A program made the translations under genes and the position numbers. Shown here in pieces: positions 34,740-43,301 of a DNA stretch of 64,000 bases. Source of the stretch: Nocardia iowensis (GTDB taxonomy: Bacteria > Actinomycetota > Actinomycetes > Mycobacteriales > Mycobacteriaceae); assembly GCF_019222765.1 (NCBI RefSeq), contig NZ_CP078145.1, positions 1,674,001 through 1,738,000 of the forward strand. The letters run 5' to 3'. Position 1 is the first letter of the stretch, and every line of letters starts with the position of its first letter. The notes beneath the pieces were generated by a model. That model had not been told where the DNA came from. It saw only the letters and a list, made by a program, of their open reading frames with translations, and did not search any database.

Positions 34740-35950
34740 AACCTCTCGAAGATATCCGGATCATCAGCCTCGAACAGTACGGTGCCGGACCGTTCGGCAG
34801 CGTGCATTTGGCCGACCTCGGCGCCGAGGTGATCAAAATCGAGGACCCGCGGGCCGGCGGCGACGTCGGTCGCTATGTGCCGCCGTATACGGCGGGCGAG
34901 GACTCGCTGTTCTTCGAAACCTTCAATCGGAACAAGAAATCCGTTTCGCTCGACATGAGCGTCCCGGCGGGCCGAGCCGTATTCGACGATCTCGTGCGCC
35001 GAGCCGACGTCCTCTACTCGAACCTGCGCGGCGACGTCCCCGCCAAACTCGGTCTCACCTATGCCGATGTGCGGCATCTCAACGAGCGGATCGTCTGCTG
35101 TTCGCTCACCGGCTTCGGCATGACCGGCCCGCGCTCCGCGGAGCCGGGTTACGACTACATCCTGCAGGGTCTCGCCGGTTGGATGGAGCTCACCGGGGAC
35201 CCGGCGGGACCGCCGACGAAATCCGGTCTGTCCGTAGTGGATTACTCCGGCGGTTTCGTCGCCGCCATCGCGCTGCTGGCCGGGGTGCACGCCGCCCGCC
35301 GCGACGGCGTCGGCATGGACTGCGACCTTTCCCTCTACGACACCGCCGTCACCATGCTGAGTTACGTCGCGACTTGGTCGTTGAACACCGAGTATCGACC
35401 ACGGCGGCTGCGCGATTCGGCGCACCCGTCGCTGGTGCCGTTCCAAAACTTCGCCGCCGCCGACGGCTGGCTGGTGGTCGGCTGCGCCAAAGAGAAGTTT
35501 TGGCAGCGGTTGGCCGCGATCCTCGACACCGTCGTCGGGGCCGCCGAATTCAGTGGCGATCCCGGCTACGCTACTTTCGCCGAGCGGGGGCGCAACGGAA
35601 AACGCCTGATTCACCGACTGGCAGAGGTATTCGCCACTCGCACAGTGGATTCCTGGCTCACTGACCTGCGCGCCGCGGGGATCCCCTGCGGCCCGGTGAA
35701 CGACGTGGCGGCGGCCCTCGCCGACGAACACACCGCTGCCCGCGGCCTCGTCGTGACGACCGAGCACCCGCGCTTCGGCACCGTCCGGCAGCCCGCATCC
35801 CCGGTGCGAGTGGGCACACCGCCGACCGATCATCGACGGGCACCGCAACGGGGTGAGCACACGGACGAGGTGCTGCGCGGGTTGCTTGGCTACTCGGATG
35901 AACGGATCGCGAAGCTCGCGGCCGACGGGGCCTTCGGAGCCGAACGATGA
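34736..35950 (+). CDS. CaiB/BaiF family III CoA-transferase
   Basis: A 404-residue family III CoA transferase. LEDIRIISLEQYGAGPFGSVHLADLGAEVIKIE is the standard N-terminus, NRNKKSVSLDM the CoA-binding part, and GYDYILQGLAGWM holds the catalytic Asp. Family enzymes move CoA between acids such as carnitine, formate/oxalate, benzylsuccinate, mesaconate or itaconate. Here it probably activates an acid that the MaoC, ACAD and CitE-like proteins then process. Four-nt overlaps with both neighbours. Confidence 0.92.
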   Translation: MKPLEDIRIISLEQYGAGPFGSVHLADLGAEVIKIEDPRAGGDVGRYVPPYTAGEDSLFFETFNRNKKSVSLDMSVPAGRAVFDDLVRRADVLYSNLRGDVPAKLGLTYADVRHLNERIVCCSLTGFGMTGPRSAEPGYDYILQGLAGWMELTGDPAGPPTKSGLSVVDYSGGFVAAIALLAGVHAARRDGVGMDCDLSLYDTAVTMLSYVATWSLNTEYRPRRLRDSAHPSLVPFQNFAAADGWLVVGCAKEKFWQRLAAILDTVVGAAEFSGDPGYATFAERGRNGKRLIHRLAEVFATRTVDSWLTDLRAAGIPCGPVNDVAAALADEHTAARGLVVTTEHPRFGTVRQPASPVRVGTPPTDHRRAPQRGEHTDEVLRGLLGYSDERIAKLAADGAFGAER

Positions 35951-37257
35951 GCGTGGCGGAAACTTTCGCGCAGTGGGCAGTCGCGCTGCAGTCGGCGGAA
36001 ATCCCGACTCCGGTACGGCGCGCAGCCGCCCACCACGTGCTCGACGGGCTCGGTTGTGCCGCGGCGGCACTGACGGAAGAGCAACCCGTGCTGACGGTGG
36101 CGCGCGAGCTCGGCGGCCCGGCAGAAGCGACGATTCTAGGTACCGGTGAACGGATCGGTGCACCGGCCGCCGCCCTTGCCGGTGCGGTGCTGGTGCACGC
36201 GCTGGACTTCGACGACACCCACACGGGCGGGCTGGTGCACGCTACGGCGCCGGTGCTTCCTGTCGCCTTCGCGGTCGGCGAACAGACCGGCGCCACCGGG
36301 GCGGAAGTACTGACCGCCATGGTGGTCGGCTACGAGACGATCTGTCGGCTGGCCGCGGCCGTGCCGCACGGATTCCATGCGCGTGGCTTCCACGCGACGT
36401 CGGTGTGCGGTGTCTTCGCCGCCGCACTGGTGGCCGCGCGGCTGTACCGCTTGTCGCCGACCCGGACCGCGCACGCGCTCGGGATCGCGGGGAGTCAGGC
36501 GGGTGGACTGCTCGAATTCCTCACCGATGGCGCTGACACCAAGCAGCTACACCCCGGATTCGCCGCGCACGCGGGCATTCTCGCGGCACGATTCGCGGCT
36601 GCCGGGGTGACCGGACCGCGCGCGGTGTTCGAGGGCGAGTACGGGCTGTACCGGGCACTGCTGGGGCGCGAGGGTATCGATTCGTCGCTGGGGCTGGGTC
36701 AGCGGTGGGAGACCACCCGAATCACGGTCAAGCCGTACCCGGCGTGCCAGGTGCTGCATGCGGCGCTGGATGCGGCCCGCACGGCGGACGTCGACGCGGA
36801 GCGGATCGAATCCGTGGTGGCCGATGTCCATCCGGACGCCGTGCCGATCGTGTGCGGGCCGGAGAAGGCTCGGCCCCGCACCGCCTACGCGGCGAAGTTC
36901 AGCCTGCCGTGGAGCGTGGCGGCCATGCTGCTGGACGGCCGCGTCACCATCGACACCTACCGGCAGGTGAACCGCACCGACATCGCCGACCTCGCCGCTC
37001 GGGTCACCCATCGAGTGGTGGACGCCGACGGTGTGGTCGCCGAACAGCCGGGCCGCCTCCGAATTCGCCTGCGGGACGGCACCGATCTCGTCGCCTCCGT
37101 GCCGGGCAGCCGTGGCGCCCCGGGCGACCCGGCCCTCGACAACCTCGTGCGCGACAAGGCAATCGGCAACGGACTGTCACCCGCGGCCGTCGGCACCATC
37201 CTGGCCTTCGCCGAACAGGAGAATCTGCACCCACTGCTGAAGGAGTTGGCGCAATGA
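35947..37257 (+). CDS. MmgE/PrpD-family dehydratase/decarboxylase
   Basis: A 436-residue MmgE/PrpD protein. The all-helical first domain (HHVLDGLGCAAAAL, LVHALDFDDTHTGGLVHATAPVLPVA, with the conserved DFDDTH) and the second, smaller domain (VKPYPACQVLHAALDA) are both present. The family includes 2-methylcitrate dehydratase, cis-aconitate decarboxylase and iminodisuccinate epimerase, all acting on branched di- or tricarboxylates. This would suit a substituted succinate/maleate intermediate. Four-nt overlaps at both ends. Confidence 0.9.
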   Translation: MSVAETFAQWAVALQSAEIPTPVRRAAAHHVLDGLGCAAAALTEEQPVLTVARELGGPAEATILGTGERIGAPAAALAGAVLVHALDFDDTHTGGLVHATAPVLPVAFAVGEQTGATGAEVLTAMVVGYETICRLAAAVPHGFHARGFHATSVCGVFAAALVAARLYRLSPTRTAHALGIAGSQAGGLLEFLTDGADTKQLHPGFAAHAGILAARFAAAGVTGPRAVFEGEYGLYRALLGREGIDSSLGLGQRWETTRITVKPYPACQVLHAALDAARTADVDAERIESVVADVHPDAVPIVCGPEKARPRTAYAAKFSLPWSVAAMLLDGRVTIDTYRQVNRTDIADLAARVTHRVVDADGVVAEQPGRLRIRLRDGTDLVASVPGSRGAPGDPALDNLVRDKAIGNGLSPAAVGTILAFAEQENLHPLLKELAQ

Positions 37258-38264
37258 ATTCAGTAGTGTCCGAGATGGTCTGGCTACCTGCGGTATCCGG
37301 CGACAGCGGCGCCGAAGCGTACGCGCGGGCAGCGGAGCAGCTGGCGTCCGTAGCCGCGACGACTCGGGATCTGGTGCAGGTCACCGAGTTCCGCACGCCT
37401 GAGTCCGCTGATCCGCCATCCGGCCGCCCCGAAGGGGTCACGCTGTCGGTGGTGCCGGTCGAACGGCTGGTTGATCGGCCGCAGGGCGTGACGGTGCAAT
37501 ACACGGTGGTGCCGGGCGGCGGTGGACGGGTAGTTACGCCGCACGGTGTCGTCACAACTGCGGGCGGCGTCGTCTATCTACCGGGGATCACCCCACCGAA
37601 TCCGGCCGCGAGTTTCGCCGATCAGTATCGCACCTGCCTGACCATGGCCCGGGACATGCTGGAGTCATTGGGTTTCGGTCTGGAGCGTCTTGTGCACACC
37701 ACTGACTACACGGGGATGGCCACGCGCGAGGAGTACCCCCGCTGCGGGCGGTCCCGGCGGGACCTGCTCGGCGGCAGCGGCATCGATGGGCAACTGGTAT
37801 TCCCCGGTGCCGCCGGAATATTGGTGCCCACCGCGAACGGCCCCGCGGTGCGGCTGGACGCGATCGCATCGACCGAACCGCTCCGCACGGTCAACCCCGG
37901 CTGGAGCCGCTATGACACGCTGACCTATCGGCCCGGCGTACTGGCGGGCGACCTGCTGTTCATGTCCGGATTCGCCGCCCTCGACCCGGCCACCCAGCGC
38001 GCGTTTCCCGGAGATCTGGTTGCCCAGGCCGATTATGTCTACGCGGCCATCACCGAGGTCTTGCACGAGGCGGGCACGGACGGTCGTTCGGTAGTCCGGT
38101 TGGTGGAGTACGTGACCCCGGCCGCCGTCGAGTCGTATGCGGAACTGGATGCTTTGCGGCACAAGTACTTTCCCGAAGGCTGTGCGTTGACCTCGGTGGT
38201 CTGTTCCGGCCTGCTGCGCCCGGAGTTCCAGCTCGAGGTGGTCCCGACGGCGGTGCTGCGATGA
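37254..38264 (+). CDS. RidA (YjgF/YER057c)-family protein, two-domain
   Basis: A 336-residue protein made of two RidA-like halves. The second (TYRPGVLAGDLLFMSGFAALDP, VAQADYVYAAITEVLHEAG, VRLVEYVTPAAVESYAELD) is well conserved; the first (VTTAGGVVYLPGITPPNP, DQYRTCLTMARDMLESLG) more loosely. RidA proteins deaminate enamine/imine intermediates; some are amidohydrolase-like enzymes in heterocycle breakdown. Its place in a catabolic operon suggests release of ammonia from a nitrogen-containing intermediate. The ATG at 37254 overlaps the upstream stop by 4 nt; the frame is open upstream but that part is a shadow. Confidence 0.87.
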   Translation: MNSVVSEMVWLPAVSGDSGAEAYARAAEQLASVAATTRDLVQVTEFRTPESADPPSGRPEGVTLSVVPVERLVDRPQGVTVQYTVVPGGGGRVVTPHGVVTTAGGVVYLPGITPPNPAASFADQYRTCLTMARDMLESLGFGLERLVHTTDYTGMATREEYPRCGRSRRDLLGGSGIDGQLVFPGAAGILVPTANGPAVRLDAIASTEPLRTVNPGWSRYDTLTYRPGVLAGDLLFMSGFAALDPATQRAFPGDLVAQADYVYAAITEVLHEAGTDGRSVVRLVEYVTPAAVESYAELDALRHKYFPEGCALTSVVCSGLLRPEFQLEVVPTAVLR

Positions 38265-38770
38265 GCATGCCGGTTGCCGAGTTCACCGCGCTGATCGGCC
38301 GCGAGGTCACCTACACCGCGCCGGAGCCGTTGGGCCGAGCGGCGATCCGATACTTCGCCGTCGCGGTCGGCGACGACAATCCGCTCTACACCGACGAAAC
38401 CTACGCGCGGGCACACGGATACGCCGGTGTGATCGCTCCGCCGACACTGATTTGCGAGACCAACCAGTTCACCGGCCTGCCACGCGACGACGACGGCTTC
38501 GCCGGGCACAACTGGGGCATCGAGGTACCGGGCACCAGCCTGGTGCGCGGCGGCAACACCTATGAATTCCATCAGCCGACCCGCCCAGCGGACATCATCA
38601 CCGCCGCTTGGCGCATTGTCGACGTCGAAACGAAGGGCGGCAAACTCTTCGTCCGATCCCGCGCCACCTATCGCAACCAGCACGGCGCGCTGCTCGCCAC
38701 CAACGACGAAACCCTCATCTACGTCCCCCTGGCGGCTGCGAACCCTCGGCAGACACCGGAGGCGAAGTGA
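38261..38770 (+). CDS. FAS1-like dehydratase-domain (MaoC N-terminal type) protein
   Basis: A 169-residue hot-dog protein of the MaoC_dehydrat_N type. FTALIGREVTYTAPEPLGRAAIRYFAVAVGDDNPLYTDE and YAGVIAPPTLICE are the family hallmarks. In actinobacteria this kind pairs with a small MaoC protein, which is the very next gene, to form a heterodimeric enoyl-CoA hydratase, as with HadAB or the steroid ChsH1-type complexes. Four-nt overlap with both neighbours supports equal production. Confidence 0.88.
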   Translation: MSMPVAEFTALIGREVTYTAPEPLGRAAIRYFAVAVGDDNPLYTDETYARAHGYAGVIAPPTLICETNQFTGLPRDDDGFAGHNWGIEVPGTSLVRGGNTYEFHQPTRPADIITAAWRIVDVETKGGKLFVRSRATYRNQHGALLATNDETLIYVPLAAANPRQTPEAK

Positions 38771-39165
38771 TCGACATCGGCACCCGGATACCGCCGTTGC
38801 GCAGGCGTATCGAACAGGCGGACATGATCGCCTACGCCGGTGCCACCTGGGACTGGCACCGGCTGCACTACGACACCGGCTATGTCACCGAGCGCGGTCT
38901 ACCCGCGCCGGTTATCGACGGGCAGCTGTTCGGTGCGTTGCTCGCCGAGCAACTGTTGGACTGGATCGGGCCACGCGCCAGAATCACCCGCCTGCACTTC
39001 CGCTTCCGCGCCATGGCTTTCGCGGGCGAGACCGTTTGTTGCACCGGCGAAGTCATCGAGACCGACCCGGACGGCGCACTCGTGGTGCGTCAGCAGGTGG
39101 CGGTGGCCGGGGACCGGCCACGGGTGATCGTGGCTCCGGCCGGGGCAACGGTGCTGCCGGAATGA
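38767..39165 (+). CDS. MaoC-like dehydratase, small partner subunit
   Basis: A 132-residue hot-dog protein. DMIAYAGATWDWHRLHYDTGYVTERGLPAPVIDGQL has the Asp-x4-His pair of the hydratase active site, so this is the catalytic half of the heterodimer with the preceding FAS1-like dehydratase. The start is GTG in a GTGA overlap with the upstream stop; a longer in-frame reading exists but runs across the neighbour. Confidence 0.88.
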   Translation: MIDIGTRIPPLRRRIEQADMIAYAGATWDWHRLHYDTGYVTERGLPAPVIDGQLFGALLAEQLLDWIGPRARITRLHFRFRAMAFAGETVCCTGEVIETDPDGALVVRQQVAVAGDRPRVIVAPAGATVLPE

Positions 39166-40307
39166 GCGCTGTCGCCATTGTGGGAGCCGCCGAATCCGAC
39201 CTCGGCGTGACCGGCAAATCCATTGCGCACCTACAGGCGCAGGCCATCACCCGCGCTCTGGCCGACGCCGGGCTGACGGTGCGGGATGTGGACGGCATCG
39301 CCACCGCCGGGTTCTCCCGGTTCTCCACCGTCCAGCTGGCCGAATACCTGGGCATCGAACCCTGCTGGACCGACTCCACCGCCGCGGGCGGTTCCGCATT
39401 CGAAATGTATGTGGCGCGCGCGGCGCAGGCCATCGAACACAATCAATGCCGCACCGTCGTGATCTCGCATGCCTCGAATCAGCGCAGTGCCAGATCTCGC
39501 TCGCTAGCTGGTGTTTTCGAGGAGCACACTTCGCAGGCACAATTCGAGGCGCCCTACGGCCCGCTCTATCCGTTGTCCTACTACGCGATGATCGCACAAC
39601 GCTACCTGCACGAACATCGTTCAGGCCGTGCCGCTTTGGCAGAGGTCGCGGTGGCCGCTCGCCAGTGGGCCCTGCTGAACCCCGCCGCATACCGCTACGG
39701 CGCAGGTGAACTCACCGCCGATGCCGTACTCGACGCGGCGATGGTGTCCTCGCCACTCACCGTCGCCGACTGCTGCCTGGTCACCGACGGCGGCGCCGCC
39801 GTCGTGCTGACCTCGCTCGACCGCGCGAGAAACCTGCGGCGGCCCCCGATCCGGATCCTCGGTTACGGCGAATCGACCACCCACGCCAGCATGGCGGCCG
39901 CACCGGATCTGTTGCGGCCCGGCTCTTTCGACTCGGCACAACGCGCCTACGCCATGGCTCGGCTCGGCCCCGGCGATATCGACGTCGCCCAGATCTACGA
40001 TTCGTTCACCATCACCGTGCTGCTCACCTTGGAGGGCCTCGGTTTCTGCCGACCGGGGGAGGCGGCCGAGTTCGTGGCCGACGGCCGCATCCGCCCCGGC
40101 GGTGCCTTCCCGCTGAACACCGGTGGCGGTGGCCTTTCCTACTGCCACCCTGGCATGTTCGGGCTGCTGCTCCTGGTCGAGGCGGTGCGCCAGCTGCGCG
40201 GTGACTGCGGCGACCGCCAAGTACGCCGCGCGGACGTAGCTTTGGCGCACGGCACCGGCGGCATCATGTCCACCCATGCCACCGTCATCCTGGGGCGAGA
40301 CCGATGA
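39162..40307 (+). CDS. Thiolase-fold (Ltp/SCP2-type) acyl-CoA enzyme without the usual Cys
   Basis: A 381-residue thiolase-superfamily protein: VAIVGAAESDLG, then DSTAAGGSAFEMYVARAAQAI at the place of the acylated Cys, and YCHPGM and HGTGGIMSTH near the end. No Cys lies at the nucleophile position. In steroid side-chain breakdown such Ltp proteins, working with a DUF35 partner, are retro-aldolases rather than thiolases; the DUF35 gene follows directly here. A retro-aldol cleavage of a beta-hydroxyacyl-CoA made by the MaoC pair is therefore likely. ATGA overlap upstream. Confidence 0.86.
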   Translation: MSAVAIVGAAESDLGVTGKSIAHLQAQAITRALADAGLTVRDVDGIATAGFSRFSTVQLAEYLGIEPCWTDSTAAGGSAFEMYVARAAQAIEHNQCRTVVISHASNQRSARSRSLAGVFEEHTSQAQFEAPYGPLYPLSYYAMIAQRYLHEHRSGRAALAEVAVAARQWALLNPAAYRYGAGELTADAVLDAAMVSSPLTVADCCLVTDGGAAVVLTSLDRARNLRRPPIRILGYGESTTHASMAAAPDLLRPGSFDSAQRAYAMARLGPGDIDVAQIYDSFTITVLLTLEGLGFCRPGEAAEFVADGRIRPGGAFPLNTGGGGLSYCHPGMFGLLLLVEAVRQLRGDCGDRQVRRADVALAHGTGGIMSTHATVILGRDR

Positions 40308-40705
40308 ACGTGCCCGTCGACGAGATCACCGAGCCGTGGTGGGCGGCCACCAGGGGACGACGCCTGCTGCTACAGCGCTGCCTGGAATGCGAACAGCTCC
40401 AGCACTATCCGCGTGCGCTCTGTACCGGCTGCGGGTCGACAGCCTTGGACTGGACAGCAGCCTGCGGACGCGGTGTCGTCGACTCGTTCACGGTCGTGCA
40501 TCGCGCGCCTGGCCCGGAATTCGAGGTGCCTTACGTGGTCGCACGGGTGCGCCTGACCGAGGGCCCGATACTGCTCACCAACCTGGTAGGTGCCGAACAG
40601 TGGCGCTGCGACGATCCGGTGCGGTTGTGCTGGCGCGAGATCGGCGACGGCCGGTTGCTGCCGGTTTTCGAGAAGGAGAACGATGGACTTCGAATTGACC
40701 GATGA
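40304..40705 (+). CDS. DUF35 OB-fold protein with zinc ribbon (thiolase/aldolase partner)
   Basis: A 133-residue protein. Cys26, Cys29, Cys40 and Cys43 form a rubredoxin-like zinc ribbon (CLEC...CTGC), followed by the OB-fold (VVDSFTVVHRAPGPEFEVPYVVARVRL). DUF35 proteins bind thiolase-fold partners and acyl-CoA, as the C-terminal part of ChsH2 does with Ltp2. It overlaps the thiolase-like gene by 4 nt and the ACAD gene by 23 nt. Confidence 0.9.
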   Translation: MNVPVDEITEPWWAATRGRRLLLQRCLECEQLQHYPRALCTGCGSTALDWTAACGRGVVDSFTVVHRAPGPEFEVPYVVARVRLTEGPILLTNLVGAEQWRCDDPVRLCWREIGDGRLLPVFEKENDGLRIDR

Positions 40706-41846
40706 GCAACGAGATTTCCGTGCCGTGCTGCGTGCGTTCGTGGACAAGCAGATCATGCCGGTCGCCACTGAATGGGAACACGAGGGTCGCTACCCGACCG
40801 AGATCGTCGACACGATGAAACAGCTCGGCCTGTTCGGTCTCACGGTGCCGGAGCACTACGGCGGGCTCGACGTCGACAAGGTGTCGTTCGCCCTGGTCTT
40901 CGAGGAGATCTCGCGCGGTTGGATGGCCATCGCGGGCATCATCGGCTCACACTCGCTGTCCTGCTGGATGATTGCCAAGCATGGCACCGAGGAGCAGAAG
41001 AACCGCTACCTCCCCGAACTGGCGACCGGAGCCCGCCGTACCGGCATCGCGCTCACCGAACCGGACGCGGGCTCGGACCTGCAAGGCATCGGCACCCGTG
41101 CCCGGCGCGACGGCGACCACTACGTCGTCCGGGGCGCCAAGACGTGGATCACCAACGCGCGGCACGCGAACCCGCTGCCGATCCTGGTGAAGACCTCGAT
41201 CACCGAACCAGCGCACAAGGGCATGTCGATCCTGTTGGTGGACACCACGACACCGGGCTTCACCATCAGCAGGGATCTGCCCAAACTCGGCTACCGCGGC
41301 ACCGAATCCTGCGAGCTGGTACTCGACGACGTGCGGGTCCCGGCCGACGCGCTGCTCGGCGGCGTGGCAGGCCGCGGCATGCAGCAGGCCCTCTCGGGAC
41401 TCGAGATCGGCCGGATCAATATCGCCGCCCGCGCCGTCGGTGTGGCGCAGGCCGCCTACGATGGCGCGCTCGAATACGCCAGGCAGCGAAAGGCTTTCGG
41501 CAAGCCCATCGCCGACTTCCAGGCGATCCAACTGAAGCTTGCGGACATGGCCACCGAGATCCAGGCGGCCCGCCTGCTCACCTACTGGGCCGCCGCCCGG
41601 GCGGACAGCGGTCACCGGGTGGATATGGACGCGGGCATGGCCAAATACTTCGCCTCCGAAACCGCGATCCGGGCGTCCCTCGAGGCCATGCGCATCCATG
41701 GCGGGCACGGGTACTCGCGCGAGTTCGTCGTCGAGCGGCTCTACCGGGATGCCCCGTTGATGGCGATAGGGGAGGGCACCAACGAGATTCAGCGCATGAT
41801 CATCGCGAAGGCGCTGTTGTCCGGCGAACGCAAGGTGGGCTGGTGA
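40683..41846 (+). CDS. Acyl-CoA dehydrogenase
   Basis: A 387-residue FAD enzyme of the acyl-CoA dehydrogenase family. Seen are ELTDEQRDFRAVLRAFVDKQIMP, the FAD-binding ALTEPDAGSDLQGI, the WITNARHA strand, RQAFGKPIADFQAIQ-like RKAFGKPIADFQAIQ and the catalytic Glu in AIGEGTNEIQR. It introduces the double bond that the MaoC pair hydrates. Unlike the ACAD-fold protein at 60.8-62.1 kb, this one has the normal catalytic Glu. Start at 40683 with AAGGAG upstream, inside the end of the DUF35 gene. Confidence 0.94.
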   Translation: MDFELTDEQRDFRAVLRAFVDKQIMPVATEWEHEGRYPTEIVDTMKQLGLFGLTVPEHYGGLDVDKVSFALVFEEISRGWMAIAGIIGSHSLSCWMIAKHGTEEQKNRYLPELATGARRTGIALTEPDAGSDLQGIGTRARRDGDHYVVRGAKTWITNARHANPLPILVKTSITEPAHKGMSILLVDTTTPGFTISRDLPKLGYRGTESCELVLDDVRVPADALLGGVAGRGMQQALSGLEIGRINIAARAVGVAQAAYDGALEYARQRKAFGKPIADFQAIQLKLADMATEIQAARLLTYWAAARADSGHRVDMDAGMAKYFASETAIRASLEAMRIHGGHGYSREFVVERLYRDAPLMAIGEGTNEIQRMIIAKALLSGERKVGW

Positions 41847-42667
41847 GATCGGCGCTGTATGTTCCGGGTAACCGGCCCGAGCTGTTCGACAAAGCGCTCG
41901 GCGGGATGGCGGACGTGGTCCTGCTCGACCTGGAGGATTCGGTTCCGCCGCGCGAGAAGGACAGCGCCCGTGCCGCGGTCGCCGATTGGCTGCGCACGGT
42001 ATCGCCGAGCGGACAACGCATCTGGGTACGGGTGAACCCGGGCCCACTCGGCGAGCAGGACTTGGCGGCGGTCGCATTATCCGCGGTTGCCGCGGTGTGC
42101 CTGGCGAAAACCGAATCCGCCGACCAGATCGACACGGCCGACGCGCTGCTGCGAGCGCACGAACCGTATCCAGGTGCGATCCGGGTGTGCCCGCTATTGG
42201 AAAGCGCGGCAGCGGTACTCGACGCGCGCACCATCGCCGCGGCGCCTCGGGTGGCGCGCCTGCAACTCGGCGAGGCGGACCTGTGCGCCGAGGTGGGCAT
42301 CACACCGGGCGCCGACGAGCTGGAGCTGCTGGCCCTGCGCACTCAGGTGGTGCTGGCCTCCGCCGCAGCGGGCATCGAGCCGCCGCTCGCGCCGGTGCGC
42401 ACCGACTTCCGGGATCTGACGGCCTTGCGCCGATCGACAGAAGCCTTGGCGCGCATCGGGTTCCGCGGCCGGGCGTGCATCCATCCGGCGCAGCTGCCGG
42501 TAGTCAATGCGGTATTCACCCCGGACGCGGCAGACGTCGACCGAGCGCGGGCGCTGGTGGCCCGCTTCGATGCCGCCGACGGCGGCGTCGTCCTCGACGA
42601 CGCGGGTCGCATGGTGGACCTGGCGGTCATCCGCCGGGCCCGCCGACTCCTCGGCTCCCACCACTAG
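41843..42667 (+). CDS. CitE-like (HpcH/HpaI) CoA-ester lyase
   Basis: A 274-residue TIM-barrel lyase of the CitE/Mcl group. RSALYVPGNRPELFDKAL, LLDLEDSVPPREKDSAR, the metal-binding Glu of CPLLESAAAVLDA and LQLGEADLCAEVG, and IHPAQLPVVNAVF are characteristic. Free-standing actinobacterial members cleave malyl-, beta-methylmalyl- or citramalyl-CoA. As last gene of the CoA operon it would release a C2 or C3 keto acid or acyl-CoA. The start is GTG in a GTGA overlap with the ACAD stop. Confidence 0.9.
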   Translation: MRSALYVPGNRPELFDKALGGMADVVLLDLEDSVPPREKDSARAAVADWLRTVSPSGQRIWVRVNPGPLGEQDLAAVALSAVAAVCLAKTESADQIDTADALLRAHEPYPGAIRVCPLLESAAAVLDARTIAAAPRVARLQLGEADLCAEVGITPGADELELLALRTQVVLASAAAGIEPPLAPVRTDFRDLTALRRSTEALARIGFRGRACIHPAQLPVVNAVFTPDAADVDRARALVARFDAADGGVVLDDAGRMVDLAVIRRARRLLGSHH

Positions 42668-42741
42668 CCGCACACTCCTTGATCTCCCGCAAGCCACATC
42701 GCAGGCGATCGCGTGTGCGAGAAATCAACGGGCGTACGAAA

Positions 42742-42987
42742 TTACGCGGCGGCGGTGGCTAACAGCGCCAGTGGTCGCACCGCGACGGCCTCGACACCAC
42801 GTGGTCGCAGCTCACAGGTGAACACGACCGGCTGCCCGGCGGTGAGGGTTTTGAAGCCCGGGGAGTCGATGCTGGAGTACTCCACGAAGATGCCACCGGG
42901 ATAACCCTCGGCGTCGAGGAATCCGAAGCCCTTCGCGGTGTCGAACCAGCGGACGGTGCCGTGCAGCCACTCTTCACCCGCGGGCAT
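42742..42987 (-). CDS. Divergent cold-shock-domain protein
   Basis: An 81-residue single CSD protein: LHGTVRWFDTAKGFGFLDAEGYPGGIFVEYSSI. RNP1 (KGFGFL) is intact but RNP2 reads FVEYSS, with Glu where the RNA-stacking His of FVHYS normally sits. It may bind nucleic acid weakly or differently. The ATG at 42987 is preferred; an in-frame ATG at 43047 adds 20 unconserved residues. It is monocistronic between two catabolic operons; about 310 bp upstream hold its promoter, a long leader and the terminator of the next operon. Confidence 0.85.
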   Translation of the reverse strand: MPAGEEWLHGTVRWFDTAKGFGFLDAEGYPGGIFVEYSSIDSPGFKTLTAGQPVVFTCELRPRGVEAVAVRPLALLATAAA

Positions 42988-43186
42988 TACGCGGCCCCAC
43001 GGGCAGCCGAGCGCTTGCCGGATTCGGGTTGCATTACCTGCTGCCACCAGGATGCGAGGGGGCTGGGATCGGGCCAGACCACAGCGGCGCTGTTCTTGGC
43101 TGTTCTGCTAGCTGCTTGCTTGGAATGCGTTGAGTTGTTCTGTCGAGCCACGGTTGACTATCTCCTCAGAATCGATACGGTGCGCA

Positions 43187-43210
43187 GGCACCCCGCGAGC
43201 GCGGGATGCC
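43187..43210 (-). terminator. Hairpin downstream of the minus-strand operon
   Basis: GGCACCCCGC pairs with GCGGGATGCC (one mismatch) around a 4-nt loop, about 90 bp past the cupin stop. It is the likely terminator of the 53.7-43.3 kb operon. No T tract. Confidence 0.5.
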
Positions 43211-43301
43211 CGCTTCGGCGCGGTCGAAACTGTCCGTATGCGAACCCCATATTAATCGCCAAGAGCCCGCGCGAGCGCACAGTGGCCCAACTCACTCCAA
43301 C

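Noticed and set aside
33202..42667. Reading the CoA operon as a cholesterol/steroid degradation cluster
   Set aside because: The MaoC-Ltp-DUF35-ACAD module fits, but no 3-ketosteroid hydroxylase, 3-ketosteroid dehydrogenase or HsaC-type ring-cleavage gene is present, and RCCR-like, RidA and PrpD genes do not belong to it.
43187..43210. A tRNA or small RNA fragment in the 42988-43301 gap
   Set aside because: Only a simple GC-rich hairpin is seen; no cloverleaf could be drawn and no conserved RNA motif recognised.
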